Shown here: positions 1 through 12,700 of the stretch, piece after piece
Layout: each line of letters opens with the position of its first letter
How positions within the stretch are numbered: the stretch's first letter is position 1
Origin: Axinella damicornis
Taxonomy: Eukaryota; Porifera; Demospongiae; Axinellida; Axinellidae
Assembly: GCA_963931865.1 (NCBI GenBank)
Contig: OZ007505.1
Coordinates: 18,191,457 to 18,255,456 of the forward strand
Reading direction: 5' to 3'
Length of the DNA: 64,000 bases
The notes under the pieces: generated by a model
Seen by the model: the letters and a program-made list of their open reading frames with translations, nothing else
Databases searched by the model: none
Told to the model about the DNA's origin: nothing
Made by a program: the position numbers and the translations under genes

Positions 1-19
1 GCTACCAGAGAGGAGAGAA

Positions 20-216
20 CAGTGGTTTTATCAAACGGCTACACTTTTCACGTGGTAAAGAATCTAATTACTACGCAGTAACTGGCACTGGACGAACGTG
101 ATTCACCTACCCGAAATCAAGACTGCTGAGCTCAGCACATACAGGAATTTTGCCAAGTGTCACCAGGCGCTTTTCCACGTTCCGCATGTGGGCCTGGGTG
201 CGAGGCTACTAAAGCA
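20..216. repeat. Dispersed repeat, end copy of the 9165-9545 foldback element
   Basis: The stretch from TTTTATCAAACGGCTACAC to GGGCCTGGGTGCGAGGCTA parallels 9369-9545 (TTTATCAACCAGCTACAC, then ACATACGGGAATGTTGCCAAG and the cctgg...cgaggct end). It is one half of the same mobile family, at the left edge of the window. Confidence 0.6.
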
Positions 217-453
217 CAGCATACCCCAGTATATAGGAATGCAACAGGTACTTGGAGTCCAACCATGCATGCCTAAAACATCCCCAGGTGCTATCACTAT
301 GGCAACAACATGACTGGAAGCCAAGGCAGTGTAGTAGCCTAGTAGGTGGTAATTTGAACCCCAAAACTCATCAGAGAGCTGTACACTAACATGCTAGGGT
401 TTCTACAGATGTGGAAAACCCAGATGTAGAAACCACATAGTTAGGGTACATAC

Positions 454-2991
454 CGAGATTGCTGTTGCTGGAGCTGGTTTGTGAGTGTGCGTGTGTGTGT
501 GTGTGAGTGTGTGTGTGTGTGCATGTGTGTGTGTGAGTGTGTGAGTGTGTAGAATGAAGAGGAGTAAAGATCATAGCAAAGGCACACAGATGTCATATGT
601 ACTGTGCTTCAGGACAGCCGTGCCAGAACGGCAATCAGATTAGGTGTTGCCATGGCAAGGTGCAACACTAACAGGTGTAGAAACTTGAGTTGCTGATGCA
701 ACATACACAACTCATCACAGCTAAAACTACAGTTTGTCTTAATCAACAGCTCTTGGTCTTCCATGAAATTTAAACCTCAGGCACAAGAAACAAAGCAATG
801 ACCCCCCCCCCCCCCCCCCCCCCCCCCCCGTGCAGATAATTAGCACAATCCTTAAGGACTTGACGAGGATCAGAAGGCTCAGTCTCACCTATCAGCTGTG
901 GGTTGTTGGATGCTTAGGCATGTCAGATTTTGGCGGACGTGACTAAAAAACGGAATGTACTGGAAAATGGACCAGAAAACGGATGAGTTCCTCATGCCCT
1001 AGACATAGAAATGGACAGTGTCTAGCGCATTGAAAACCTCCATTCAATGTTCATGTCCAAATTGGACATCTCTCAAAACGGATGTAATAGGCTGTTAGTA
1101 TACCATAGTCGTGCGTTAATAGGCGCAGCTCACTTATAGGCACATATTCGCTGTTAGGCACAGGTTCAACTCTCGTCCCAGGTACCCACTGTTAAGTGCT
1201 GCAGTCTTCTTCTAGAAACTCTGCCATTTTTCGATCATACAGAGTGGAAAACAGCTATAATTCGAATTGAAGCGCACTTACTATCTGAGGATTGTCATTA
1301 TTTGTTATTAGGCGCATCTCGCTACAGTACTATCATGGACTAGTTGCTAGTAACTAACCTTGGTGAGAGAGGTGGAGACAAGTAGCTGTGGTAGGGGTGA
1401 TAGGGGGAGCGTCGCAGAGCTGCAAGCAGGCTCCGGCGATAGTCGGGGTCGACTGTCCATAGTCCCCCCTTGCTCAATGGAGATTTGGACTGGAAGAAGG
1501 GCAAGGGGAGAGTGACAAGGTAACAGTCCTGACCACTTCATCTTAGCAGCTTTAAAACAATACAGTTCATTATTATTACAATCTATGTGCTGTATAAGGA
1601 CAAGTCCATGATATAAACTTCTGACAAGTGCCCTCCAAAAAACTAGGTGTTCATCGAGCACCAAGGGGTGGTCACGCCAATAAGCATAGTACTCAGAACT
1701 GCGACCGGGATTGTGACCCCGTACACGGCGGATGTAGGTGTGACTTACCGTAATACTCCGTATACTACCGAAAAGTCACGCAGTCACGGTGGATTTTTGC
1801 GACGGTCACAGGGTCACCGGCAGTTTAGCAGTGCAGTCACGCGGTCACAGGCAGTTTTTGGACGGTCACAAATTGTGACCCCGGTCGCAGCTCTAAGTAC
1901 GGCGCATATTGGAGTGACCACCCCTTGAGCACATACCCCGCCCCGCACGGCAGTGCATGGATACAACCCTTCGTCTTCCACAGACCCGGCCCAGATCTAA
2001 GATCCATCATATTGACAAGTTACAGTGCTCTTGTATGGCAGTATCCAAGCTGTGGACGTGGCTGATACCGTATTAAATGGTGGACGACACCAATAATCAG
2101 AAAGGTGGAATGCAGCGAATAAAACCACTGTGTGCTCTACCAGGTATATTGTATGCGACTACGTCGTAGTCTACTAGCCTTCAAAATCACCTGTTATAAG
2201 GAGAGAATTAGGACAGTACAGACCAACGCTTGCTCACGTGCGCGGGTAATAAAAGCTCCGAATGTGAAATTCAAAGGGACAAACAAACATAATATTCACG
2301 GTCATGCATCGTTGAGCGCTCACCACAAATGCAAAACATTCATGTCCCGACCAACGCACCCGGAAACAACCGTGCAGCGGTGACTAGCTGTCTGTCACCG
2401 AGCAGAGCTCACCTTTTTCGATCCCCTGTCCACCTTCTTGAAACACTTGTTCAGCGACAGGTTGTGTCTGACCGAGTTCTTCCAGCCAGGTTGCGCGCCG
2501 CGATAGAAGGCAAACTTCCACATGATCCAATCGTAAATCTCTTTCACAGGCAGGGTCTTGGTCGGCGAACTCTCGATCGCCATGAAGATCATACACGCAA
2601 AGGAAATAGAGGGCTTGTCCGCGTCTTCCCAGTCGTATTTGCGATTCCTTACATTCAAAATGACGTTCACCATCTTGTCCGCATCCCTCGAGCCATTCAC
2701 AGACTTAGGCTTTCGCACGAGTTCCCCTTTGTTTTCGAACGAGCGCGGTTGACGCGGTTTTCTGGCAGAGCGAGAGCCCGTTTTGCTGACTCTGTGCGGC
2801 GAACCCGTCAGTGCTGTACACATAGAGGTCAGCACCCCTGGCTTTTGTAGCCACGAGAGACTGGTTAGTTCGTTGTCAACCTTAGCCACGTGAACATGTC
2901 CATCGACCTTCTGGGTAGTCATGGCAGTAGAGGGAAGGGCAGGGGCGCCGGGAGAGAGGGGATTCTGGAGGGCTAACATCCCCGTTAGCAT
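454..2991 (-). CDS. FoxN2/3: FoxN2/3-type forkhead transcription factor, 3' part incomplete
   Basis: Predicted nuclear DNA-binding regulator. Exon 1 (2991-2413, 193 codons) opens with [10 protein letters not shown], carries an ELTSLSWLQ motif typical of the FoxN2/N3 N-terminus (residues 41-49) and starts the forkhead domain near residue 125 ([15 protein letters not shown], then [20 protein letters not shown]). It ends at a canonical donor in phase 0. Exon 2 (1489-1359) continues in phase with [20 protein letters not shown] and SPYHPYHSY, completing wing and C-terminal helix as in FOXN3. A 20-bp exon (473-454, encoding SSNSNL) fits the phase and has an AG acceptor and gtatgt donor, but it is too short to be sure of. 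The remaining 3' end lies left of the window or was not found. A 266-bp inverted-repeat element sits in intron 1. Family assignment is firm; orthology to FOXN2 versus FOXN3 is not resolvable by eye. Confidence 0.85.
484..552. repeat. GT microsatellite
   Basis: Imperfect (GT)n with GTGA and GCAT interruptions. On the minus strand it forms the CA-rich tract directly upstream of the candidate FoxN exon at 473-454. Confidence 0.9.
803..829. repeat. Poly-C homopolymer
   Basis: About 27 consecutive C in a FoxN intron; length is likely unstable and uncertain in the assembly. The surrounding 500-1350 shows no exon that I can support. Confidence 0.9.
1662..1927. mobile_element. MITE with 48-bp inverted ends and AGCAC target-site duplication
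   Basis: Ends CAAGGGGTGGTCAC and GTGACCACCCCTTG are inverted repeats that continue inward through CTGCGACCGGG. AGCAC lies directly before (1657-1661) and after (1928-1932). The interior is rich in GGTCAC and has no open frame. It lies in FoxN intron 1. Same family as 30333-30607. Confidence 0.85.
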
Positions 2992-3551
2992 ATAAATGGA
3001 GCCACAAAATTCACAAGATGTTGTTGCTCATATGTACTGTGCCCCAGCCACTTGTCTTTTGCGCGAGTTGACCTCCAATATGTTCTAATGACACCTCCAC
3101 AAAGTACGTCTTCTTGGGATGGCAGGTATGCAGTGCCGAGGGCGCAAAGCACCAACCTTAGCTAGCTAGCTCGCAACGAGGAAGCTGGATTGTGATCACG
3201 TGGCCAACATTTTTTGTTGACTGAGCTTAGCAACAGGCCAGTTCCTAGTGGCAACGTTAATATTTCCTTTGTTGCTAGGCCGAGCAGTCCACCGAAATGT
3301 TATGTCTCGCGGTTTTGGAGAACAATGAGCCAAAGCACGCATGCGCACAACATGAAATACATAGCTGCTAAAAAAGTGACAAATGCCAATTGGAGAAAGA
3401 GTATAAATGGCAAACAATTGACTAATGTCTTAAGTGCGCGTAGTCCCCTTCCTCCTGTGGAACGTGAAAGACATTCTCATAGCCTAAATGGGGAAGAGAG
3501 AATAAAACTTTGAAACACTAGCCCATTCCCCACATGTACCCATATGCATTT

Positions 3552-4350
3552 CAGGCCTCCCAACCTCACAGAAGTGTACCTTGAGATTTAGCTTGTGGGT
3601 AATTTTGATAAGACAAAATCACACAAAACTGGAATCAGTGTTTGCCAGTTTAATCTGTAGCTATCAGCCTCATTCACAGGCGCTCGGTAATTCCTTCTCC
3701 CCAATTACAGAGTGCCTGGGAATGAAGCTATAGTAGCTATCATCTGACAAGTAGTTTCGTGGGCCAGCCTCTCGTACCATCGACTACGGCAGGGCGTTCT
3801 GTTAATTAATGCATTCCATCAATGAAATAATCGTCTCTTTCCCTGCATTAATATTGCTATGAGGGATTACTAAAAACCAATCTGGCAACACTTCACAATG
3901 ACGTGAACTGTGCACATTGTTCATGCCTGAAAGGTAAACCCATATGACATCCATTGTGGTATATAGTTGTTTGTTACTACCGGTATCTGTACTTTCTTCA
4001 TTAAACTTGATTCAGGCCGCAGTCCGTGTCACTTCCACTCGAGTTACTCACCATTGTACATTCACGGTGTCGTTGCATTTGTACAAAATTGCGCATGATA
4101 TGCGCAGATACTGTCTCATCCTCAGGTTTGCATGTATATGTGAACGAGGCTGCCTAAACTACCAGTAGCCTTGTTTCCACTCCCCATGCCCATGGTAAAG
4201 CCTGGGAATGGGACTAGCCGCCGAATAGCCAATTGGTAGTCTGGTATGTGTTCAAGCTCCAGCCTGATTCTCTGGTTCCGTGAGTTTGAGCGTGAGATCA
4301 GCACAGCTTCACTAAATCTGTGAGATTTTCCATGAGAGTTGGCAGGCCTG
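3552..4350. mobile_element. Inverted-repeat element with CAGGCCT..CCAAC ends (copy 1)
   Basis: Begins CAGGCCTCCCAACCTC and ends GAGAGTTGGCAGGCCTG, an imperfect inverted repeat. Interior parts (AAGACAAAA, CACTCGAGTTACTCACCATTG, GCATGTATATGTGAACGAGGC) recur in the same order at 32272-32950. No coding frame; non-autonomous. Confidence 0.7.
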
Positions 4351-4763
4351 CCATTTTCAGCATAATCGAAGGGGGGTCACTTCCATACTCTTCCTAGCCA
4401 CAGCTGCGGGCCGTAGGTCAAAACTTGGACCATTAACTATGACAGTATAATATAATTACACCCACCCCTTCCTTATAGTGTATGGCATCAAGATCCACAG
4501 TCTCAACTGTGACTTTATTGGTGTGGCCACCCTGATACTTGGAGGGTTTTACGAGCAGTTTTGGTCAGCTCTGACACATACATATATTTAGTACTACTCA
4601 CGTGACCCTCAACGAATCAGATGCCTCAGAATCGATCACATGACGGAGCCTTAAATCGCTTATTGCACACTTTAGTGTGCATTATCAAGATAATATTATA
4701 CACTTTTCAAAGATCAACGCCTGTTTCGGGTCAGTGAGTTGCACTAAGTAGCTAGTTTGGATG

Positions 4764-4899
4764 CCAGTTTGCAGTGCATTACGGGCTTTAGTGCACTCGG
4801 GCAATCTAGTTAACAGTCTTGGGCGGATAATGCACTCGCCTTCGGCTCGTGCATTATCTTGCCCTCATGCATTAAAATCCGTAATGCACTGCAAACTGG
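4764..4899. mobile_element. Short foldback element, 136 bp
   Basis: CCAGTTTGCAGTGCATTACGG at the left is matched by its reverse complement ending CTGCAAACTGG at the right, with a GATAATGCAC / GTGCATTATC inner pair. No target-site duplication is obvious. Confidence 0.65.
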
Positions 4900-5036
4900 T
4901 ATTTAAATATTACGTATAGCTGGCTTAATAAGATTGGCAGCAGTCACACAATTAAGTTAAAGATTGGGGGAAGGAGGGGAGGAGGTGGGGAGGGCATCAA
5001 CTACAGCCTAGACTTATGGACAGTAGCTAGTGTATA

Positions 5037-5201
5037 CAGTAGAACCTGTCTACAGTGGTCACTGTTTAAGGCAGCCACCTCTCTATTACGGTCACTGGCA
5101 GCCACCTCTCTATTACGGTCACTAGCAGCCACCTGTCTCTATAGCGGCCAAAAATACTGGTCCTATGTCCCATGGGTGAACACTACAGACAGGTTCCACT
5201 G
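5037..5201. mobile_element. Mariner-like MITE, TA target site
   Basis: Ends CAGTAGAACCTGTCT and AGACAGGTTCCACTG are inverted repeats flanked by TA on both sides (5035-5036, 5202-5203), the signature of Tc1/mariner insertions. The interior has three diverged copies of a CAGCCACCTCTCTATTACGGTCACT unit. No transposase. Confidence 0.75.
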
Positions 5202-5641
5202 TATCTACCTATGAGGTAGATTCTGGGGTTGTGAAATTCCTTGTCATTAGATACTCTAGAATGATAATTATGTCACATGGTGCAATATTCAAGAAGACAC
5301 TCTTTGCACTCCACTAGAATTTAGCTGAAGGAGGGGGGAATCCCCCACTGATCAACTCAGAAGACCTGATCTTGTTGGAAGATGATACTGTACTGGAGCA
5401 TAATAAGCACAGCTCACCTGTAAGTGCACATTCACTGTTAGGAACAAGTTCTATTCTCGTCCCAAGCTACTCATTATTTGACTCTTTATCCTATAAAGTG
5501 GTCATTCTCATCATTAGCAACATAATTTCCTTCCTGTGGAGATATTAATAATGTGCAACCATCCTATCATGGGAGCTGAATCCATGGGAAATTGATCTCA
5601 ATTTTGTAGGAGTTGGTCTGGCGTGTGCACGCTGCTCATAC

Positions 5642-5755
5642 CTAGTACTGTTGCTATGTGTTCACCTTTTCTCTTGTAAGGTTGATGTTTGGGGTCTTTG
5701 TGCTGCCTGTGAGCTGAGCTATTCGGTACTACAGTATGTTTGTGTGTGTGTTGAT

Positions 5756-5788
<33 letters not shown>

Positions 5789-8700
5789 GGGGGGAGCATA
5801 TCTTCACATTCAGCGATAGTTGTAAAGCTACATTGTATGACTGACCATTCTCTAGGTGGCTGTAGTCCTGGTCTCTCGGGTCATATCCTGGCACGCTGGA
5901 CTGCTGGAGGTAGCTGTAATCCGCGTCTGTTGCTTAGGTACATGTTTGAAGAGGAGGAAACAAGAGTTGGGGGAAGGGGAAGGGGGAGGGGGGGGGGGGG
6001 GGGGGGGAGAGGGAGTCAATGTGCATGAAAGATATCGGCACCACTCTGGTTTGCTTACACAACTCACCAGTCTGTTCTTGATTAACGTATTCCATTTTTG
6101 GGTCCTCAGACTCGTCAGGAAGGTTGACATAATCCTGTTTCAAATCTTCAGATTCGTCGGGAAGGTTCACATAGTCCTGTTTCAAATCTTCAGACTCATC
6201 AGGAAGGTTGACATACTCCCTCCTCGAGGCCTGCGATTCATCATCTGCCAGATTGATATATTCTCGTTTTGAATCTCCGGGTTCTCTCTTTGGATGTGGA
6301 GGTATTTTGGGCTTCCTGGTGTACTGTTTCTTAATGCTCTCTGGAGGATCATCTGAAATGTTGAGGTACTCTCGGTGGGAATTCTCTGACTCTGGTATGC
6401 TGATACAAAAGCCGTCCAGGCTGCGTGGCTGCGATGGCACTGCATAAGAGAACACAATTTGGTCATACCACTGGATTGTGACCACTGTGTTGTGCAGGGC
6501 AAACCAACCCACACACAAAAAAATGACCAAACCAGATTCAGAATGTGGTGTCAACCGTACCTTTGAAGTGTGCCAAAATAAAACATTTATCATGCAATCA
6601 GTCCCATTTTGTGAATTCTGCCTCACCATTCCAGTGTTATAGACTCATGAATACCATTATCAGGTCAGGACTATCCTCAAAGCTCATTATATACTGGTAG
6701 CAGTCATGTCCATTAATTGTAGTCCATGAAATATCAGCTAAATATCTAGCCTCGTTCCCAGGCCGTGTGGGAACAATAGTATACCGCTATACCAAGATAG
6801 CTATAGTCCATCCCTGCTCTTATCGGGTCATTTGTTGGGCTCACTCTCCCGTTGCTATGACTGCGTGGGAGGGGGAGAGAACTGCTGTCGTGCTGTACTA
6901 CAGCTTACACAAGCAGCATGCTTGTGTAGATATGAAGCAACTGCATGAACCATGAGTTGTATCTGACATCTCATGGCTGACTAATGAGCTTCCTGGTCCT
7001 CCCACATGTCTCAATCTGTTGCTATGGTAATGACTACCCAGTGGCTCTTGTATACATACACGTGTGACCAAGGTGTACAAACACAAGCTTGCTGTTCTGT
7101 TTCAGGATGCATGTCCGCTTTTGATTACTTACAGTACGGAAATAGAAATGAGTTATCTTCCCCTGTACTGCAAGAGACCCACACTAATGATAGGAGTGCC
7201 CCTGGAATGTAGTCTCACGCCCAACCGGAAGCACCTATGGAAATCCGTCTGGTAACATTGGGCTTGGTATAGCAGCATACAGCATGGAATGTAATCAGGG
7301 AAGCTTAAACTACCACACGAGACTATTTATGTGAGGAGTACTATGAACTGTGTCGATTCCATCTGGAGGGCAGCTGCCAGCGAGGACAACAGTGTACCGA
7401 TGCTCACAGCTGGAGCGAGAGGTCTGGATGGATCTGCCCAGTGTGCTCCAAGCATGATGACTGTAATCAGAAGTGGGAACACATGCTTCAGTACAATCGT
7501 GTTGGCATCTATAAGAGTGGAACTTTATCAAGAAAACTCCCCAGACGGATTTTCCGTAGGTGCTTCCAGCTGGGCATGAGACTACTGGAATGAATTAAGC
7601 CACCATTGTGCCATGCGTACATTTTCTCCTTCCATTGGATCTCATCTGTGGTTGCACAAGGGGCGTCTTTCCAGGTGCCACCTCGTAGTGGGCACTGATG
7701 TCCACTTGCACAGACATCGCTCGAGGAGGAAGTTTGTTGAGCGGGGTCTTGTGATGATGGGAGGTGGGAGGAGGGACTGTGTGATGTGGGGGTAATATGA
7801 ATAGCATATAAACTGGGTACCCACCCCCTCAACATGGCAGACTGAATTACAGGGATTTGATAAATCATGTTAGCCTCCTTCCCAGCCCCGCATGCCGCTT
7901 TCGGTTGCACGAATGAACGCAGAGGGCCTGGTATGTTTCCTCACGTGCGTGACATCGAGGGTAGAAAGGTGGTAGAAAGGACTTAATTGAACGTGGGCGA
8001 ACTGGGGCTCAGAACAGGTGACCACACGCATCTAGCTAGCGGGGGGCAACTGTCATATACACCAAGCATTGAATGTGTAGTTGGTTGAACAATACACAAA
8101 GCTTCGCTTCTTCATTCTGAAAAATTTTGCCATTTGTCGATTACGTCATGCTCACATGAGGAAACATACCAGGCTCTCCCTGTATTACAAGCAACGAAAA
8201 GCTGGCGGGGGCCTGGGAACGAGGCTAAAATCATGTGCAGTTGTTGTTTGTTTCACCACCAGAGTTTGAGCATCAGAAGGTTCCAGTACAGCTTGTGTAC
8301 CCACGATTGAGATGCAAAATAGTAAGACCCGAGGCATCAATCTGAAGTGAGTTTGCCCTACATACCAGTTGCACTAGCCTACCAGGAATGCAGTTGTCGC
8401 TTGAAATATTGCATAGCATATGGATCAGTCATACATTGTAGCATTCATTATTACTAGGCGAATGCATTGCATTGTGGGGCGAGTGTGAGCGAGTGCGTGT
8501 GCAGTAGCCTCTAGTCTCGGTAGCTACCAGATCCTCTGCGTGTGAGGGTCTGGTACCGAGACTAAGTAGCCTCGTACCCAGGCCCACACGTAGAACGCGT
8601 GTGGCCTGGGTACGAGGCTACGGTGTGCAGAATGTTGAGCATTTGACTGAGAATAGTACAACCTCAGGCCACAGAATACTATCATACAGGTCTTCTCGTT

Positions 8701-9736
8701 CCAGAATACTATCATACAGGTCTTCTCGTTCTCTGCTGATGCCAGATCTGGGCATCACTGGTCACACACATGCATGGGCCGTGAGTTGAGCGTTACCGAG
8801 CGCAGGGCAGCCACTGAGTTCCCATTCTCTGGCAATACCTGAAGCAGTCGAACAGGCACATGATACCCCCACCGCTCGCTATAATATCCTTGTTGAGGTA
8901 CTAGACTCTGCATGTCAGACAGTCTCCAGCTCCAAGTCGACGTTGCAATTGCGCAATGGTTACCGTTTGTGTCACTGCATGATAGCGATCACGACGGTGT
9001 AGTCAGAATCATTCCGAAGTAGTCAAACGTTTATAATTATTTTATTTACGCAGCACAATTTTTACCAGGAGTGTAATCACCCCCTTTCCTGTCAGTTTTG
9101 GGGAAACACTGCTACTGCTGATGTTATCATGAGAGGGTGGATACCTGAAGGGTTTGTATCAGCCTTGTACCCAGGCACACGCACAAATCCCAAAAAAGGA
9201 CCTGGTCACGCACGTGTGGTCACGCTTTCCCGTATGTGCTGAGTCAGTGGATGACGTAATTCCATACTGAATGTCAAAATCATCCAGTACGTTGGTGTTT
9301 GTGATGGCTATGTGAACAGTCCTTGCCGAGGAGTGACCAGAGGCAAGTCTTGGGAGGCTGAGCAGCTGCTTTATCAACCAGCTACACTCTTTCAAATTTG
9401 CCTACATAATGGCAAACATGATATGTCTACCGACTTCTGACCAGTACATACGGGAATGTTGCCAAGCGTGACCACGGCTGTTTTGACATGTGCATGGTAT
9501 GATTAGCCTCATTCCCAGGCCGCATGGCCTTGGAACGAGGCTAGGGTATGATGTGCTTCTACAGCACTCCTTCTCTTACCATGGTGAGCCACAGAGTACT
9601 GTCCATGTGTAGTGAGAAAGTTGGATTGTTGAGGAGAGGAGTGAGGGTGGGATGTGGGGGGTGTGGGAGGGAGGGGTCTGTTTCTGGGACTCTCTACCGG
9701 CAGTGCGGGAAGTGGTCGTGATAAAACTACGTGTGT

Positions 9737-9789
<53 letters not shown>

Positions 9790-12700
9790 ACAAGCAAATT
9801 GTGATCCAAGTCCGTATAACAACTAGCTTGGACATGAGGTAACTGCACGTACCATGCTTCCACTAGCTAACTACAGCTGCACATTCATGCACGCATGCTA
9901 CTCACTGGTGGGATCTCTTCCTTCAGTATAACTGACAGGTCTGAAGAATAAAAATGGCCATACCAGTTTACCACACATTCAAACATAAAAAGGTCTTATT
10001 TTTAACCACATAGGAAAGACAAAAGGAAATAAAAAAGATTAGGAGGAAATGGTAGGAAAAAAAAAGAAAGAAAAAGTAATGGCAGCGGTGGGATTCGAAC
10101 CCACGCCATTTACATGACTGGTGCCTAAAACCAGCGCCTTAGACCACTCGGCCACGCTACCAACTGGATGACAGCGTCTAAAATTACAATTTTAAAAGCT
10201 CTCACAACTAGCACTCACCTCCGTGGTAATGGATTTCTCTGCAGGGAAAGATCAATAAAACGTAACACTGACAGAATCAAGATATATGTAAACATCTTGC
10301 TCTTACACATGCCAGGAGGAGGGGAAGGATACCCTTGTATTACAAAAGACTAGTTTGGTACTCTAGAGCAAGCTACAACTTACATTAATTGGCTGACTGT
10401 CCGACGACTTGTAAGGAGGAGACCTGAAAGTTATAAGATGAGTGTTCAATTCACATTACTGTCTACAGGACTATACATCCTGTAACTCCATAGCAACAGC
10501 TAGCCTCGTGCCCAGCTCTCACCACAGCATTTGTCACATGCAGTACTCGTGTTAGTACTGCAAGCAACAAACGCTAGGGTGAGAAGGCTTGGGTACGAGG
10601 CCAAGCAACAGCAGCGTTGAAGAAGTCATTATACATATTCTCCATCTTGTTTACTCTGGTTTCGTAACACATTAAGCAAGTTGTAAAGTTGGGCAATCAC
10701 CTTTGGCTTGCAAGCTCTTACTTGGATTACGTCTGCCACAAATCTTTGACAACTGGTTATAGACTACAACTACAATGTATTTGGCTAGTTGGCAATAGGG
10801 TTGTTCTACCAGATAGCAATGCTCTATCCCCCCCTCCCCCAGAATGAGATGTGGAATGAATGAGGTTGAAGGAATGAGAGCAAACGGTGTTCAGACACAT
10901 TCATCGACTTAGGTGAACCAGGAGCGCGTCGAGCCGGCTCAATGCACTCCTGGGTGATTCCAGTCAGCGTACCATCTTTCCTGAGCCTTACTAGGAGCTC
11001 CTTCCTGCAGTAAGAAGAGAGACAAGCAAGAAGAGAGATCACTCCACAGCACTCTACACAACCAAGGGTTGTTGGATGGGGTTGGAAGTGATATTTGCAG
11101 ACATAACTAGCAGGAGTGTTGCCTATTACTTGAACATGTTGACAAACTGAGTACTTTCAATTGCATGTTCTAACAGCAAATGAAGTCTCCGATTGGTATC
11201 CTGTTATTACAACCAGCTTACAATGTAGGTACGTAGCTCCGCTTAGCCTCGTTCCCCGGCTCTCTCCTCAAAAAACTTTTGAGGAGAGAGCCTGGGACCG
11301 ATTAGCTTGGCCACAGTTTACAACCTATTCACTGTCCTAGCACTGGTATGTTCATCACAGATTCATGTGCAAAGAATCAAAATTCCTTGTACATCAAAAT
11401 GCAAAGTATGTTACAAAAAGCCGGTCAAGCGGGGGCGTGCGGTGAAGCCCTCCGTATGCAGCTTTGCCGTGCAGCCCCGCTTGACCGGCCGGGTGGAGAG
11501 GGGCTAGCAGCTAGACTGAAGGGTTCACGGCCGTTCTTGCAACTTGTGTGTACATTATTGGAGAGAGTTGTGGTGCTATGGGGACTCACAGATTATGTAG
11601 ATGGAAGGCCTTTCATATAAGGAATTAGATACTACAATTTTACATATTGATTAATTTGCTGCTATATTGATATATTGGGTAGTGGGTAGCATTGGTATCA
11701 AACTAGTGCAGTAGGATATGGCCCACACAACTGTACGTTTTCATTGCCCACAGACAAGTGAAACTGGAACAGCACATGCGAAAGGTATGCACTCAATGAT
11801 TGCGATATTTGGATTTGCGATATCGGGATTACATTGATATTTAAGCAAGCCGTATCGATATTGATATTGTGTATGTAGACTGACGTAATATCAAAATATT
11901 TTCCCAGCACTATAAGCAATGTGCTGAGCTCTGATGGTGAAAGAGATTCTGCCAGGGTACAGCAAGCTCCACAAGGTGCAGGATACGGCAAGCTCCCATT
12001 CCCTCTCTCAGACGTCCACTTTGATCTGCAATCCAGTTGCGGTGGCAGCCCTTGGCCAGTGTCTCCACAAATCAAAGGAGATTCAAATTAGCGAAGGAGT
12101 CACTTTGTACGTGTTTTGCATGTCGCTCCACTGGACAGTGGCCAGGTTTTTGAATAGCTATTTACGCTGTCACCAGCTGAAACGTGAGCCATTGGCTACG
12201 GTTTGGGTGGCAGTACTGCACACACAGAGTGGGTGAGGTCACCCCCTACCCGGAGACTGACATCAGGAAGAGTCAATCGAGCATGTGAAGTGTGTGCATT
12301 CAGAACTACTCGTTATGGTAAACACGGAATGAGTAACATCACACTTCGTCACACCTCATCGATCGCTCTCCATTCATAAAGCATTTGACACCAAAAGTAG
12401 AAGAGCAAAACATGCAATGTGATCTGAGCTGGGAAAGCTGAGAGGAGATAGCCCTGATCACTGTCTGCTCAGGGCAACATGCATTCTGAGGCATTGAAAC
12501 TGAAGAACAGGTTTAGATTACTGCAGTCAATATTTTCAGTTTCGCTGAACACAACATACACTCTGTGGCAGGATTATGGATTACTGCAGAATGAAGAATG
12601 AAGAGTTTCACAGCTCCCCTGAATCTGCCTGTTGCTATTGCAAGAGTGACCGTCAGTGATAGCATGTGACCCTCAGTGCTAGCATGTGACCCTTCAATGC

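Larger units (their letters stand above)
2992..5641. other. Intergenic region between FoxN2/3 and GAB
   Basis: About 2.65 kb upstream of FoxN and downstream of GAB. It holds three inverted-repeat elements (3552-4350, 4764-4899, 5037-5201) and no exon I can support. The FoxN promoter should lie just right of 2991; no clear core motif was recognised. Confidence 0.6.

Noticed and set aside
6440..6629. Reading the YxN exon upstream as one frame gives a hydrophobic segment, suggesting a LAT-like transmembrane adaptor.
   Set aside because: A good acceptor (ttatgcag) lies at 6440 and phase continuity links the exon to the PH and proline-rich exons, so the hydrophobic stretch is intron.
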